Shown here in pieces: positions 10,891 to 21,217 of a stretch of 64,000 bases of DNA. The first letter of the stretch is position 1. Every line of letters starts with the position of its first letter. The translations under genes were made by a program, and so were the position numbers. This DNA comes from Sceloporus undulatus (taxonomy: Eukaryota > Chordata > Lepidosauria > Squamata > Phrynosomatidae), in assembly GCF_019175285.1 (NCBI RefSeq), contig NC_056527.1, positions 19,197,319-19,261,318 of the forward strand, written 5' to 3'. Below the pieces are notes generated by a model. The model was not told the DNA's origin. It did not search any database and saw only the letters and a list, made by a program, of their open reading frames with translations.

Positions 10891-12547
10891 GAGATCAGGT
10901 CCACCAGGTGCTTCCAGTTCTTCTCTCCCTCCAAAACCAAGATGGAGACAATTGGAATGGAGGGGGGGACCTTTCATCCACCTCTAGGGGTAAGCATGGT
11001 GGTGCCATGCCTGCCTCTTCTTCTCTCCCTCTGAGACCAAAGTGGTAGTTTGTGGGGCTCTGGGAGATTGGTGAGGTTCCAGAGGCCACAAAGGTGGATT
11101 GCAGTGGCCAATTGAATCCTGCAGGCCTTGCTCCACCCACTCCTGCACTAGCCAATACTAAGCTACATCCATGATCTGACAATTTCTAATGCATATTCCT
11201 CTGTTCCCAACCGTGATAAGAATAAATATTCTATTTTAGCAGATCAGTTGTTTATTCTTACTTCTTCATGTGCATAACAAGGTCTATAAATTCAAATGAA
11301 ACCCAAAATGTTGTTTGTCTGTTCGCACATTGTTATAATGGGGGCAACTGAGACCTCGTAGGAGGTGAACAAGCACTGGAAATGTCATCTGGGAAAGAGC
11401 TGAGTTGGAGAAGCTTGCCAACAAGTTAGGAAACTGCTGTAGATAAACTTTTTTAAAAGCAGGTTAAGAAAACAATTTGAACTAAGCGATGGATCCTGCT
11501 TGCTAGGGTGTTAAGCAAATTAGCTAATTAACTTACTGAACCATTCTGCAAGAACAACAAATGTAGTGCTAATATTCCAGATAGGACAGCATAGCAATTC
11601 TTGAAATTGCAGCTTGTGAAATGCCTCATGGACGCTATACCCTAAAGGATATAACATTATTAATTCTTCATTGGTCTTACGGCTGTAAACATAGCTGGGG
11701 GGGAAGCATAAACAGATCGCAAATCATGGTTGCAATATTCCAGCTGTACATTTTAAAGATCTGTAGTGGCCCTCCTGCAGGGCTAGAGAAACTGTGACCC
11801 TCGAGATATCTCTGGAACTGCCAGCCTATGCTATGGTGAAGAACAACTGGGGTTGCAGTTCAGTGACACAAGTTGTTTGTTTCCACCTCTACACTATATT
11901 TGAACTTCGAAGCTTTGCAGCCAAATTCAACACTCCTGGAGCCTCAGTCTGGCCCTTCAAGCATCCCCAGATGATCACACCTCCTTCCCCAGGATATCAC
12001 CATGTTAGTGACATCCAGCTTTTGCACAGGCTTTTCCCCATTCTAAAAGATTGTAATGTATCATGTAAGGCTTACTTACAGCAGTAAAAGTTTTAGGGTC
12101 AAATATACTGGTGTGGGAGTTTTGTCCCCCCTTTTTGACTTCGTCCTCACTCGACCTTGGAAAGTGGCCCCTAAAATCATCTCTGAAATTGAGTAGTTTC
12201 CCTACCCTTTCTTATAGGATAGGCATAATTGTACCAGGATATTGTATATTAGTTTAGAGTTTCTAATATATCAATCAAACAATAATGTGGCCATTATCTA
12301 GGTCCAACTCTATAGAGAGCCTGTCTCTAATGCTGGAAGGGGAAAGAGGCAGATGATACGAAAACCCTATGTTCTAGATTTGGACTGTAGATTAGAGGTA
12401 CCCCATCCCTAATCTAAGATCATACAAGTCAAATCAGTCACATGGCCGGTAGATTGTTCCCCTTACATGTGGATCTCTTATACACAAGATTATGTCATTC
12501 AATGCTTATGGGGCACCATCTACCATAAAGCACCTAAAATTCACTAT
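10891..12547. other. Intergenic, with local GC-rich stretch to about 11150
   Basis: Between about 10915 and 11050 a motif recurs roughly 100 bp apart: 'TTCTCTCCCTCCAAAACCAA' and 'TTCTCTCCCTCTGAGACCAA'. This suggests a small local duplication or an unrecognised repeat. The remainder is AT-rich unique sequence with no exon seen. Confidence 0.45.
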
Positions 12548-12841
12548 GGCCTCAAGCAGACAGGTGGCCTGGAGTGGCCTCTGGCCACTCCAGCTGTGAG
12601 CACATCCTAAGCAGCACAGGAGTGCAGCAACCAGATGTCGTGGACCTGAGACCAGCTGCCGCCATAGTCTGCAATGGACTGTCAGCAAGGAGTGCTTTTT
12701 TGCATTCCTTTTGCAGCTGGATTTGGGCCGCCTTAGGCAGCCACCGTGCAGCTTCGGCCCAATCCCGGGCTGTATGTCATCTGAACACAACACCTCCAGA
12801 CTGGCCCAAAGGTGACATTTTTGACCCATCTGTTTTGGGCC
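12548..12841. mobile_element. Harbinger-like MITE (294 bp)
   Basis: The ends GGCCTCAAGCAGACAGGTGG and the complement of TTGACCCATCTGTTTTGGGCC form imperfect terminal inverted repeats. The flanks are TAT and TGT, compatible with a decayed 3-bp duplication. The GC-rich interior is of the same type as the copy at 25181-25452. No transposase. Confidence 0.55.
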
Positions 12842-13070
12842 TGTGTCTACAATGTATCTGCATCAAAGCTGTGGACCTTTCCTTGCTATAGTTTCATGAT
12901 GCTTTCAGAACTGTCAGACTCTGGCATAAGATATCAGATAGCCAATAGCAGACATCTTGAAAAATTACCCACCTAAACTAAACCTGGAATCAGTAGGTTT
13001 CATTTACCCAATGGACTCTGTGGCTATCAAACCTTATCAAGAAGGGGTGTGCGCTGATTATACCGCTTGT

Positions 13071-13187
13071 GTTGTCAAAGGCAAGTGGTCCTTTTAGGCT
13101 TTGGAGACAATAAAAATTTCAGTGGGAAAAGGGTTTTATAAGGTTATTGTTTCCAAATCCCAAAAGGATTACTTGCCCTTGGCAAAA
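13071..13187. repeat. Unclassified inverted repeat
   Basis: The left arm (about 13075-13113) and right arm (about 13144-13183) are each about 40 bp and nearly complementary: AGGCAAGTGGTCCTTTTAGG against 'CCCAAAAGGATTACTTGCCC'. The spacer is about 30 bp. No partner elsewhere in the window is recognised. It may be a small MITE core. Confidence 0.6.
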
Positions 13188-13325
13188 ACAATTGGCACTG
13201 TGAGTCAAGAATAATGCCTTCCTGGTGAGGAAAGAAGTCATTTGGCAAGATGTTAGCCAGAGCCACATCCCTGTGTAGCTAGACACCAGTGCCTGGGTCA
13301 TAGTGGCTCAAATGGTAAACCGAGG

Positions 13326-13680
13326 CATTATTCCCACTGGCCATATAAATTGACTTATCTTGCTCCGAGTCTGCTTCAGATCGAGTATTCGAATCATATT
13401 CAAATCATGGTTATTGTTCCCATTACCAATGGGAGCATATGGATTTGGTTTTTATTAGCTCATGTTTCATTCCCATTAACATTTCTCTGGTATATTTTGA
13501 TGTGGATTTATTTTGCTCCCCATTCCCATTGCATTTGTGGAACTGGTTTTTCTGTTTTTTTGTTTACTTTGAGCTGTCGCTGGGGCAGAAAGTACTTTCG
13601 GGGCCCTAATGTCCTACCACGCGTGGGCATCATTGCAGGATGTTCAAGAAAAATGGAGGTCACAACCAACTAAAAGCCAA
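13326..13680. repeat. Probable MITE fragment ('ATTCCCACTGG' type)
   Basis: Starts with 'ATTATTCCCACTGGCCATAT' and repeats the words TTCCCATT and ATTCCCAT several times. The element at about 14805-15172 ends in the complementary 'CCAGTGGGAATGGGGCCC'. The boundaries and class are uncertain. Confidence 0.35.
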
Positions 13681-13696
13681 AAACATTAATGAAAAA

Positions 13697-13811
13697 CATG
13701 TGGCCATGTTCTAGCAGAGTTAGCCACACAGGGATATAAATTCATGTTTCTCAGTCTTGCTCAAAATGGAGGACATTTTGACATTATTTCTGGATAGAAG
13801 GTTGGGATGTA
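13697..13811. repeat. Fragments of two dispersed repeats
   Basis: 13697-13722 matches the 'TGGCCATGTTCTAGCAGAGT' arm of the 32.8-kb foldback element. 13731-13811 ('GCTCAAAATGGAGGACATTT', 'ATTATTTCTGGATAGA') matches the 'GGGTGACCA' repeat family seen at 34436 and near 60 kb. Confidence 0.6.
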
Positions 13812-14035
13812 GCTTTGTGTGGTTTGTATGTTGGACTAGGACTGTGGAGACCAGGATTCAATTCCCTGCCTATTGGGTGATCTCAAGCAAGCCATACTCT
13901 CTCAGCCTCCTCAGCAGAAAGCCATGTCAAACCTCCTCTGAACAAATCTTGCCAAATAAACCCCAGGATAGGTTTGCTTTAGGGTCTCCATAAGGTGGAA
14001 AACAATTTGAAGGTACACAACAACAAATAATAACT
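13812..14035 (+). mobile_element. tRNA-derived SINE (ACASINE2-like)
   Basis: Plus-strand copy: degraded head 'GTTTGTATGTTGGACTAGGA', B-box region 'CCAGGATTCAATTCCC', body 'CAAACCTCCTCTGAACAAAT', tail 'TGAAGGTACACAACAACAAA'. Close to full length. Confidence 0.9.
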
Positions 14036-14065
14036 GAGTACTGTACCTTTAAGTGCAGTGGAGGA

Positions 14066-14280
14066 TCCAGCATGGTGTAGTGGCCTGAGTAGTGGCCTAG
14101 GACATTGGGAGACCAGGGTTCAAATCCCAACTCAGCCATGCAAACCCACTGGGAGAACTTGGGCAAGTCACACTCTCTCAGCCTCAAAGGGGAAAGTAAA
14201 GGCAACCTCCCCCTGAAGAAACTTGCCAGGGAAACTCTGTAGGGTCCGAAAGGAGTTGAAGGCACACAACAACAACAACA
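14066..14280 (+). mobile_element. tRNA-derived SINE (ACASINE2-like), full length
   Basis: Head 'CATGGTGTAGTGGCCTGAGT' (A box), 'CCAGGGTTCAAATCCC' (B box), body 'CTTGGGCAAGTCACACTCTC', tail 'GAAGGCACACAACAACAACA'. The GA-rich array follows directly at 14281, suggesting that the tail seeded the microsatellite. Confidence 0.92.
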
Positions 14281-14520
14281 GAAGAGGAAGAGGAGGAAGG
14301 GGGGAGGAGAAAGGAGGAAGAAGAACAGGAAAAGAAGGAAGAGGAGAAGAGGAGAAGGAGGAGGAGAAAGAAAAATAAGAGGAAGAGAAAGAAGAAAAGG
14401 AGCAGAAAGAAGAAGGAGAATAGGAGAAAGAAGATAAAAAAGAAGAGGGGAGGAAGAAGAGGAGGAGGAAGGGGGGAGGAAAGAGGAGGAAGACAGGAGG
14501 AAGAATAGGAGGAGGGGCAG
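14281..14520 (+). repeat. GA/GGA-rich purine array
   Basis: About 240 bp of almost pure purine (AAG, AGG and GGA triplets) on the plus strand. The three long minus-strand frames over it (serine-, leucine- and proline-rich) are products of this composition and not proteins. Confidence 0.95.
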
Positions 14521-14550
14521 GCAGGGGAGCACACAGATGTGCATGTGCCA

Positions 14551-14573
14551 GAAAGAGAGAGAGAGAGAGAGAT
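14551..14573 (+). repeat. (GA)n microsatellite
   Basis: Run of GA dinucleotides directly before the next MITE. Confidence 0.9.
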
Positions 14574-14576
14574 GAA

Positions 14577-14758
14577 GTTGCATCTACACTGAAGAAATCA
14601 CCCAGTTTGGTACTGCTTTTAAGCATCCTGGCTCAAGGCTATGGCATTCTGGGAGTTGGAGTTTGTTGTGGGCCCAACTCCCAGAATTCCATAGCCTAGA
14701 GCTAGGAAAGAGTGAAAGCGGTGCCAAACTGGGTGATTTATCCAGAGTAGATACAGCC
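14577..14758. mobile_element. Palindromic MITE ('AATAATCCAG' superfamily, 'TGGGAGTTGG' variant)
   Basis: Ends GTTGCATCTACACT and AGTAGATACAGCC. The inner arms 'CAGTTTGGTACTGCTTTTAA' / 'CGGTGCCAAACTG' and 'ATTCTGGGAGTTGGAG' / 'CCAACTCCCAGAATTCCA' are inverted repeats. This variant also occurs as a half copy at 61983. Confidence 0.85.
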
Positions 14759-14804
14759 TAAGTCTCTCTGTCCACCTCTCTTTGGGGCCCCCTTGCCCCA
14801 GCCT

Positions 14805-15172
14805 AGCTATGGGCCTGCTACACACACGATCACTTCCCACACCACCAAGGAAAGGCTACGCGAATGGGAAAATGGCACTGGGAATGTCAGGAAAGAGAAC
14901 AAAGCAGGTGACACCCCCAGACCAGCCCCTTTAACATTGGCCCTCCCATTCCAAAATACCCGAATCAGACACCTGACGTTCCCATTAATTTACCCCAGAT
15001 CGGACACGATCCCTGGCAAAAGAACCGCTGGAAAAGTGGTGTCAGGATAACCCAGGTTATCCACTGCTGATTTGGGTTTTTGCTAGAGAAATCGACCTAA
15101 TTCAAATGGGAATGATTTCTCTATAATCAGATTCTTGATTTGCTTTATAACCCAGTGGGAATGGGGCCCAAG
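14805..15172. mobile_element. Probable MITE ('GGGCC' termini)
   Basis: Bounded by GGGCCTGCTACACACACG and CCAGTGGGAATGGGGCCC, whose outermost GGGCC bases are inverted. The interior is moderately GC-rich and contains repeated 'GGGAATG' and 'ATTCCC' words, as at 13326. No target duplication was resolved. Confidence 0.45.
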
Positions 15173-15639
15173 TCACTACAAAGAAACATTATGCATCTTG
15201 CTCCAGCCATGGATTACTTTTAGGTTCATAATTTCAAGAGGAGTTTTTAGGAGTGGAATGGAGGGGGGAGAGGGGGTGAGCATTACTCAGGACATTTTGC
15301 TGAGGGAAAAGTGGGAAAGTCATCATCCTGAACAGTAGGGTAATTGATGGACCCTCTTTCTGCTGATAAATGAAGGAAGTGATAACATGACTTTCAAATT
15401 TTCCTGATGGGAAAGTCAGAAAATAAGAAAAATAGTTAAGCAGAGGCTGGAGACATCTTTTTTTTCCTTGATTTTTTTTTTACTTCACTCTAGCAATTTA
15501 AACAGTTGCTCTTCTTTGAAACATTATTTGTATTTCTAAGTACAGTAAAAGCTAATGGCTGAATTTCCATTAGCTAACGTCCTTTTATTAAAGTTAAGTG
15601 TGTTTTACTAGCTGAACCTATGCAGTTAGAGTAAGCCTA
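15173..15639. other. Intergenic, no gene seen
   Basis: Unique AT-rich sequence with two T-runs near 15460-15482. Confidence 0.45.
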
Positions 15640-15800
15640 GGAATCACACTATGGATCCATATAGCTCAGGAATTTTAGCACTGACACAGAAGTGGCCCTC
15701 TGGAGTTTCAGGAAGGATTCTTTCCTAGCCTTATCAGGGGATTGAACCTGCAACCTTCTCCATGAAAAGTGTCTGCTCTATCATTGAGCTCTGGTACTTC
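15640..15800 (-). mobile_element. tRNA-derived SINE (MamSINE1/LF-SINE-like)
   Basis: Minus-strand head: the complement of 'GGGATTGAACCTGCAACCTT' and 'GTCTGCTCTATCATTGAGCT' is a tRNA-like 'AGCTCAATGATAGAGCAGAC ... GGTTCAATCCCC' with both pol III boxes. The body 'GGCCCTCTGGAGTTTCAGGA' follows on the plus strand. Old and diverged. Confidence 0.65.
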
Positions 15801-16899
15801 GTGTTATAATGGGACTATGGCCACCAGTGAGTGTTTGCTCCCCCACACAAGATTGTAGGCATGTTGCTCCTAATACATGGGCTATCATGATATGACATGC
15901 GTACACACTCTAACAATATAGGTTCCGGTTCTTTTATGATTACATCTCAGGAGTTACATATTGTCTGTTGAGTTAGATGCAACATTGGGTGTCCACATTT
16001 TCTTAAGGGGACCCAATGCTGTTTATACATACAGTTACACAATAGCCATACCTCCCTGACCATCAAGCTATGTTTTCATAACCTCTTATCTTTGAAGGTG
16101 TGGTCCTCCATTCTGTTGAAAGCCTTGATTCTTTTTTCAACCAGCTTAGCAAATATTTACATGAGTTGCCAAGCCTATCTGTTACATGTTTATTTGGAGG
16201 CATACAAATGAAACATAAGCAGTCTACACTAATATTTTCCATGCAGATTTTCGGTTTCCTGTTTTTACATTCCAGTTAAACTCATCTCACATTACCCCAA
16301 TGTGAAAAGCAAACAGGGTCTCTAATCTTCTTAAAATGCTTTTTGGACAGAAATTGCTCCTAGTTTATGTGATGCATTATGTCCTTACTATGTTCTAAAA
16401 CACCATGCTGGCCTACATGCCTAATTTATGCAAGTTAGAAGCATATAAAAAATCCTATTTTTTCAGACTGTGAAAGACTCCTTGACCTTTGGGCTTTTTT
16501 TTTTCCCTGTGGCTTTCTTTTAGCAAAAAGCTATAACCTTCCTAGAACCTCCTTCTAACAGCATCTTCCTAATCCTTAGGTAGCATGTAAATCCTTTTTC
16601 TTTCTTTGAAAATGTTTTCCACATTACATCCTGCATTCAGAGCTGCATTTCAAAGTCCCATTTTAATCCTTTTTATCTTAGCGATACCCTAGAATATTGT
16701 TCCCATCTTAGCTATTCTGGTCGCATTTCACTGTACTTCTCAGAAATCTCCATAGAGGAATGAACGCTTTAGGCAAAATGAACTCTGAACTTTTGTGACA
16801 TCAAAATTCCTAATGTGAGTATATTGCATGCAGCCAGCATAGCTTAACCTATATTCATTATAAATACATTTACATTATAAGGTTTTCACTAGTTCACTT
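15801..16899. other. Intergenic, AT-rich, repeat-poor
   Basis: No repeat or exon recognised. Confidence 0.5.
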
Positions 16900-17350
16900 C
16901 ACAAATGAAAAGTTGGGGTGGGAGGGAAAGACAAGCAATAAGAGCTAAATCATCTCTTCAAAACAGTAGAAGTTAAAAGCTCACAGAAAAGATTTCAGTC
17001 AAATCCAAAAAAATGCATCAGCGGAGCAAAGTTGATGACAAAAACTAAAATTATAAACACTCCATAATGACTCTCCGTGAGCTATTAATGGATTTGGCAT
17101 CAGGCAGTTTAGAAGTAATGACATTGTCTTGATTTGACACATTTGAGTACTTACAGGTCATGATGACACCATAAAAGTTAATGTGCATATTCTTTTTAAA
17201 ACACCATTAGTACACCAGGGAAGGCTCGCCCGTAATGAAATTGTCTTTAAATTAAAAAGTGTTATTAAAATGAACTAAAATGCCCTTTTAAAATATTCTA
17301 ACATTGCAGAAAATGAGATTATCCTTGATTACCAGGAATGAGGTTTTGTT
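16900..17350. promoter_or_regulatory. Candidate conserved non-coding element
   Basis: A repeat-free AT-rich block with a dense set of homeodomain-like and short developmental-enhancer-like words (TAATGG, TTTAATTT-type strings, 'GAGCTATTAATGGATTTGGC', 'CGTAATGAAATTGTCTTTAA') and little simple-repeat decay. This is inference from texture only. Alignment to other amniotes would decide. Confidence 0.3.
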
Positions 17351-17688
17351 TTGTTTGTTTTTTTAAACCATTCTGCCTCTTGCTATTTTGGGTCTCGGCA
17401 GTTACACTTGGAACACAAAGTCAGGTCTTCTAAGTGAGGACAGAGGATGGTTGGATCTGCATAAGAGCACAGCAATTTAGGAACAAGTGAGATCCTTGTC
17501 TTCCCAAGAACAGGAGCAAAGGAAAGGGCTAGATGAATCTGCTTCCAGACTGTGTCACTTTTTGAAATGTTTTACTCCAATATAATTCTGTATCATTACT
17601 GCATTCAGCTCTTGAAAAATCTTCTCAAACTGCATGTTTTAATCTATAGTGGAATGTATGTTTTAAAAATAAGGCTCTTTTTTGATAG

Positions 17689-17690
<2 letters not shown>
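17351..17690. other. Intergenic, no gene seen
   Basis: Unique sequence with a short (TTTG)n stretch near 17345-17362. Confidence 0.45.

Positions 17691-17757
<67 letters not shown>
17691..17757 (+). repeat. Compound (CATA)n(CA)n(TA)n(CA)n microsatellite
   Basis: ACAT units, about ten CA, about ten TA, then about eight CA. Confidence 0.97.
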
Positions 17758-17758
<1 letters not shown>

Positions 17759-19516
17759 TATCTCAATCATATAGTACTTTGATATATTTTAACCTCCAAG
17801 AGCAACATTATAACTTCCATAGAAAGGTGAAATGTTTGGATCCTAGTCTCCAGGTTAGTCCAAGAAGAATGGATCAAATTGCTCCATATGAAATCTGAAA
17901 AGAATTAATTCCTCAGACATCTCTAACAAAAATAAAAATGGAGACATTTTTAAATGGAGTAGGAGAGGAGAGAATGATTAGCATTGGTCCTAGGATCTAT
18001 TAATCTCTTCAGAAAGCTTGGCTTGCTCAGGGATATAGCTAGGTACCATGTAAGCTTCTAAATCAGTTTCATGGGTAAGTAACAGTAGGGATAACCAAAA
18101 GCTTTTTAAATGGCATGAAAATAGAAGTAGAAATAATAAACAAAATGGATCATGATAGACAGGTCTAAGATTTCAGTTGAGTCCTTTGTATTCTGATATG
18201 AAGAACCAGTTTTATTGTTTTGTTTTTATTGGCTTATTCCCAGCAGGCCCAGAGTTACTGGGATGGAGCCTGAGCATCAGCTGAAACTAATAGACCACAT
18301 ACTCTTGCTCACATACTATTGATCACATACCATCTGAAGATAATATGTAGACTACTGACTCTATTGATGCTAACATCATCATTACTCCCACTCCATTCCT
18401 GCTACTGGCACCAGATTTTGGTGCCTTTGTGATTGGTCCAATAGAGATGTAATTTCAATATGGACTTTGAAATAAGCCCATATTTGAAGCTGGAAGAGGG
18501 GAATACTTGATCCCAAAGTGCTAGGAGTGCCCCCAATAGATTGCTTAGATCATAAGCCACCAGTAGTGTAATGGAAGAAATACTGTCAGGGGAGAAGAGA
18601 AATGAACAGCCTTCACACTGATGTTCAGCAAGAGCATAAAATGGAACGGTGCTTTATCACTATGAGATTCTGGAATGTTTGGATTTATGTTTCAAACAAA
18701 TAACTTTTCTAAGATATCAAATCTGGGATTCAATGCAGCTTAACAGTTTATACTCCATGATGGACTTCTCATGCACATTTCAATAAAAAGCTCAGATCAT
18801 CCTTCAGACAACAGTTTTATAGATGAAAACAACAGCTAGGTGTATTTAGTTAATATTGAAGGTGACACCATTCAACATCTCCTTACAGAGGTGTAGAGGT
18901 TCCAACATATTCAGGTTTGAATCTAGGTAGATGGGTACAGTCCTTTTGAGAGGTTTTTTACAACCATGCTGTGGATGCCACACCTCTCACAACAGAGCAA
19001 GTGTGGGCAGCATAGCTCATATAGGGCAGATGTGGGCAACTGCAGGGAGTTAGGAGGCTGCATTGCTTCTCCTTAGACCTTGGATGGCCATATTCCCACA
19101 CCACATTTCCTTTTTTAAAAAATCACTATTTCCCCCCAAATGCTTCCAGGGGTATGGCAGGCAATATTACCAGTTTTTTCCTCATCTGGTTCACTGCCTG
19201 TTAAGGAAGAAAAGAGCCTCTTCTGAATCTAAAACAGACGAGGGACAAAAACATGGAGAAATCCCCCCCATGTCCCCCAAGAGAATATTTCAGGGCAAAA
19301 AAATATATCCAAGTTTATTCCTTCACATCCTGTGCCAAAGGAGGCCTTGTGTAGCAAGTGGGACACACTTTCCCTAACTCTAATATAGCACTAGAAGTTT
19401 GCTTCAGAGATATCTTGTGCAACAGCTGATTTCACAACATTTCAGATAAAAACCTGTTAATAGCTTTGTCCTTGGGAATACAGTGGCACAGTTGGTAGAA
19501 TGAATAGGCTGGACAT
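17758..19516. other. Intergenic, no gene seen
   Basis: AT-rich. The phrase 'CAGTGGCACAGTTGGTAGAA' near 19480 faintly resembles a SINE head but cannot be extended. A 104-codon frame at 19063-19377 has no recognisable domain. Confidence 0.45.
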
Positions 19517-19680
19517 TTGTTGTTGTGTGCCTTCAAGGCACTTCCATCTTATGGCGACCCTAAGGAGAGCCTATCACAGGGTTTTTTTGCCAAGTTTTTT
19601 CAGAGGGGGTTTGCCATTATCATCCCCTGAGGCTGAGAGAATGGAATTTGCCCAGACATGCCCATGCCCTTCTTGGCATG
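19517..19680 (-). mobile_element. tRNA-derived SINE (ACASINE2-like), head missing
   Basis: Plus-strand tail 'TTGTTGTTGTGTGCCTTCAA', 'ATGGCGACCCTAAGGAGAGC', 'TTTGCCATTATCATCCCCTG'. It stops before the tRNA head and continues as 'ACATGCCCATGCCCTTC'. The copy at 57003-57140 breaks at a similar point with a similar continuation. Confidence 0.85.
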
Positions 19681-20259
19681 CCCCTTATTTCTTCTCTTCT
19701 GATATCTTAGCGTGAAGTGACATTATCCTTCATTATATAACTACTCAATGTGATGTAATTGTATATTCGTTATTACCTCGAATGAATTGTTACAGGAATT
19801 TGTTGAAAATGAATCAATTTGAAACTCTAAAATTCCTTGTTAAAGGGATTTTAGACATAAATTTTGAAATGTTGTGACAAAAGAAGAACTCCCACTACCA
19901 TCAATAGTTGTCTCTGATTTTGGTGGTTTTATTATTGTTACTTGAAAAATGAAGCAGGTATAGTTTTTACCCAGACATGCACACCTGTGAAAGATTAGAT
20001 GGGGAAAAGGTTGTTCTGCTGTGAAAACAGTAGTTGCTATTATGTTTACAAGACAGCAAGAGTAAAATAGAGCTTGAAAGACACAGATTGATAGAAGCCA
20101 AAAATAAGATGAGCGAGGATGTGGAAAATGTGGAACGACAGAGAAGCTGGCATAAGACAAATGGATGTAGAAAGAGAAGAAAAGCAAGCTGCAAGATGGA
20201 AAATTGCAAAGGGGTGGGGCAAGAGAAGAGGAAAGAAGAGAAACCATGCCTCAAGAGTA
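19681..20259. other. Intergenic, no gene seen
   Basis: Purine-rich on the plus strand from about 20050 to 20250. The 135-codon minus frame here is compositional and has no recognised domain. Confidence 0.45.
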
Positions 20260-20412
20260 CAGTGGACCCTTGGTTCCAAGATACCCCATGTATAACAAAA
20301 TCCGCGTATGCTCAAGCTCCATAGGCTTGAATGGGATGCATGGCCATGAGTGTGCGCCCAACTGAGAATAACAGAGGTCTGTGAATAATCAAGAGTGCAG
20401 ATCTCAAGTCTG
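20260..20412 (+). mobile_element. Tigger-like MITE relic
   Basis: Begins CAGTGGACCC after TA, then 'TTGGTTCCAAGATACCCC' and 'TATAACAAAATCCGCGTATG', closely matching the left part of the next element. The middle ('CATAGGCTTGAATGGGATGC') is like the elements at 893 and 49316. It looks rearranged or chimeric. Confidence 0.6.
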
Positions 20413-20414
20413 TA

Positions 20415-20634
20415 CAGTGGACCTTTGTTATACGCTGGGGTTTGGTTCCAAGATCCCCCGTGTATAACAAAATCCGTGTATGCTCAAGTCCCATTAAATG
20501 TAATGACATAGCAAAATGGTGTCCCTTATAAAAAAATGAAAAATCAAGGTAAATGTATACTTTTTTGGGACATTTTCAAACGGTGTATGCTTGAATCCGT
20601 GTATAAAAAATCCGTGTATAAGAAGGGCCAACTG
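20415..20634 (+). mobile_element. Tigger/pogo-like MITE, complete (220 bp)
   Basis: Ends CAGTGGACCTTTG and AAGGGCCAACTG, flanked by TA at 20413-20414 and 20635-20636. The interior 'GTGTATAACAAAATCCGTGT' recurs in inverted form near the right end. The same family lies in reverse at 26309-26541. The TA duplication and ends suit Tc1/mariner (Tigger-type). No transposase. Confidence 0.8.
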
Positions 20635-20636
20635 TA

Positions 20637-21192
20637 CTTTAACTCTCATCAAAAAAAGGAACCATGCCCTGGTGAAAACCAAGAATGATCTGTCCTAGAA
20701 GCACCGACCCCTATCTACTCTCTCAGCCATCCAGCCTTTAGTGTGAGCACAATGTTATCTCTGCTGGAATTTTGTAAATTCTTTACTTCCTCCTTTAGAT
20801 CCTTTCATACATGGCCCTAAATGTAACCCTTGATTTATCCATGAGGCAGATCAAAACCCATAATTTTAGCTCCAAAACCTGCCCTTGGCCTATACATGAG
20901 GTTGACTTATAGTAATGTATGGTAAATAAAAGCTTATACTCAAATAAATTGGCCGCTTAGATGAATTCTAACTAACCTGTGATGGAGTATTCTAATTTGC
21001 AATAGATTATTCACACAAATTTGTACATTTGTAAACCAGACCATTGCATATGATGAATTAGCTTGCATTGCACTATCAGTATATATAGATTTCTATTTAA
21101 ATCTGTTGTTTATAGATTCAGAGAACTCAAGTCTCACATAGTCTAGATTAAGAATTAGATATAATTCTTAATTGATTCTTTTATCCATAGTT
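20637..21192. other. Intergenic, no gene seen
   Basis: AT-rich unique sequence. Confidence 0.45.
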
Positions 21193-21217
21193 GTCTTTCT
21201 TTCTTTCTTTCTTTCTT
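21193..21217 (+). repeat. (CTTT)n microsatellite
   Basis: About six units. Confidence 0.9.

Noticed and set aside
13927-14626. Minus-strand frames of 116-218 codons rich in Ser, Leu, Phe and Pro
   Set aside because: They are translations of the purine array at 14281-14520 plus a SINE. Composition explains their length.
15738-15800. tRNA gene on the minus strand
   Set aside because: The tRNA-like stretch has pol III box remnants but cannot form a proper cloverleaf and is joined to a SINE body.
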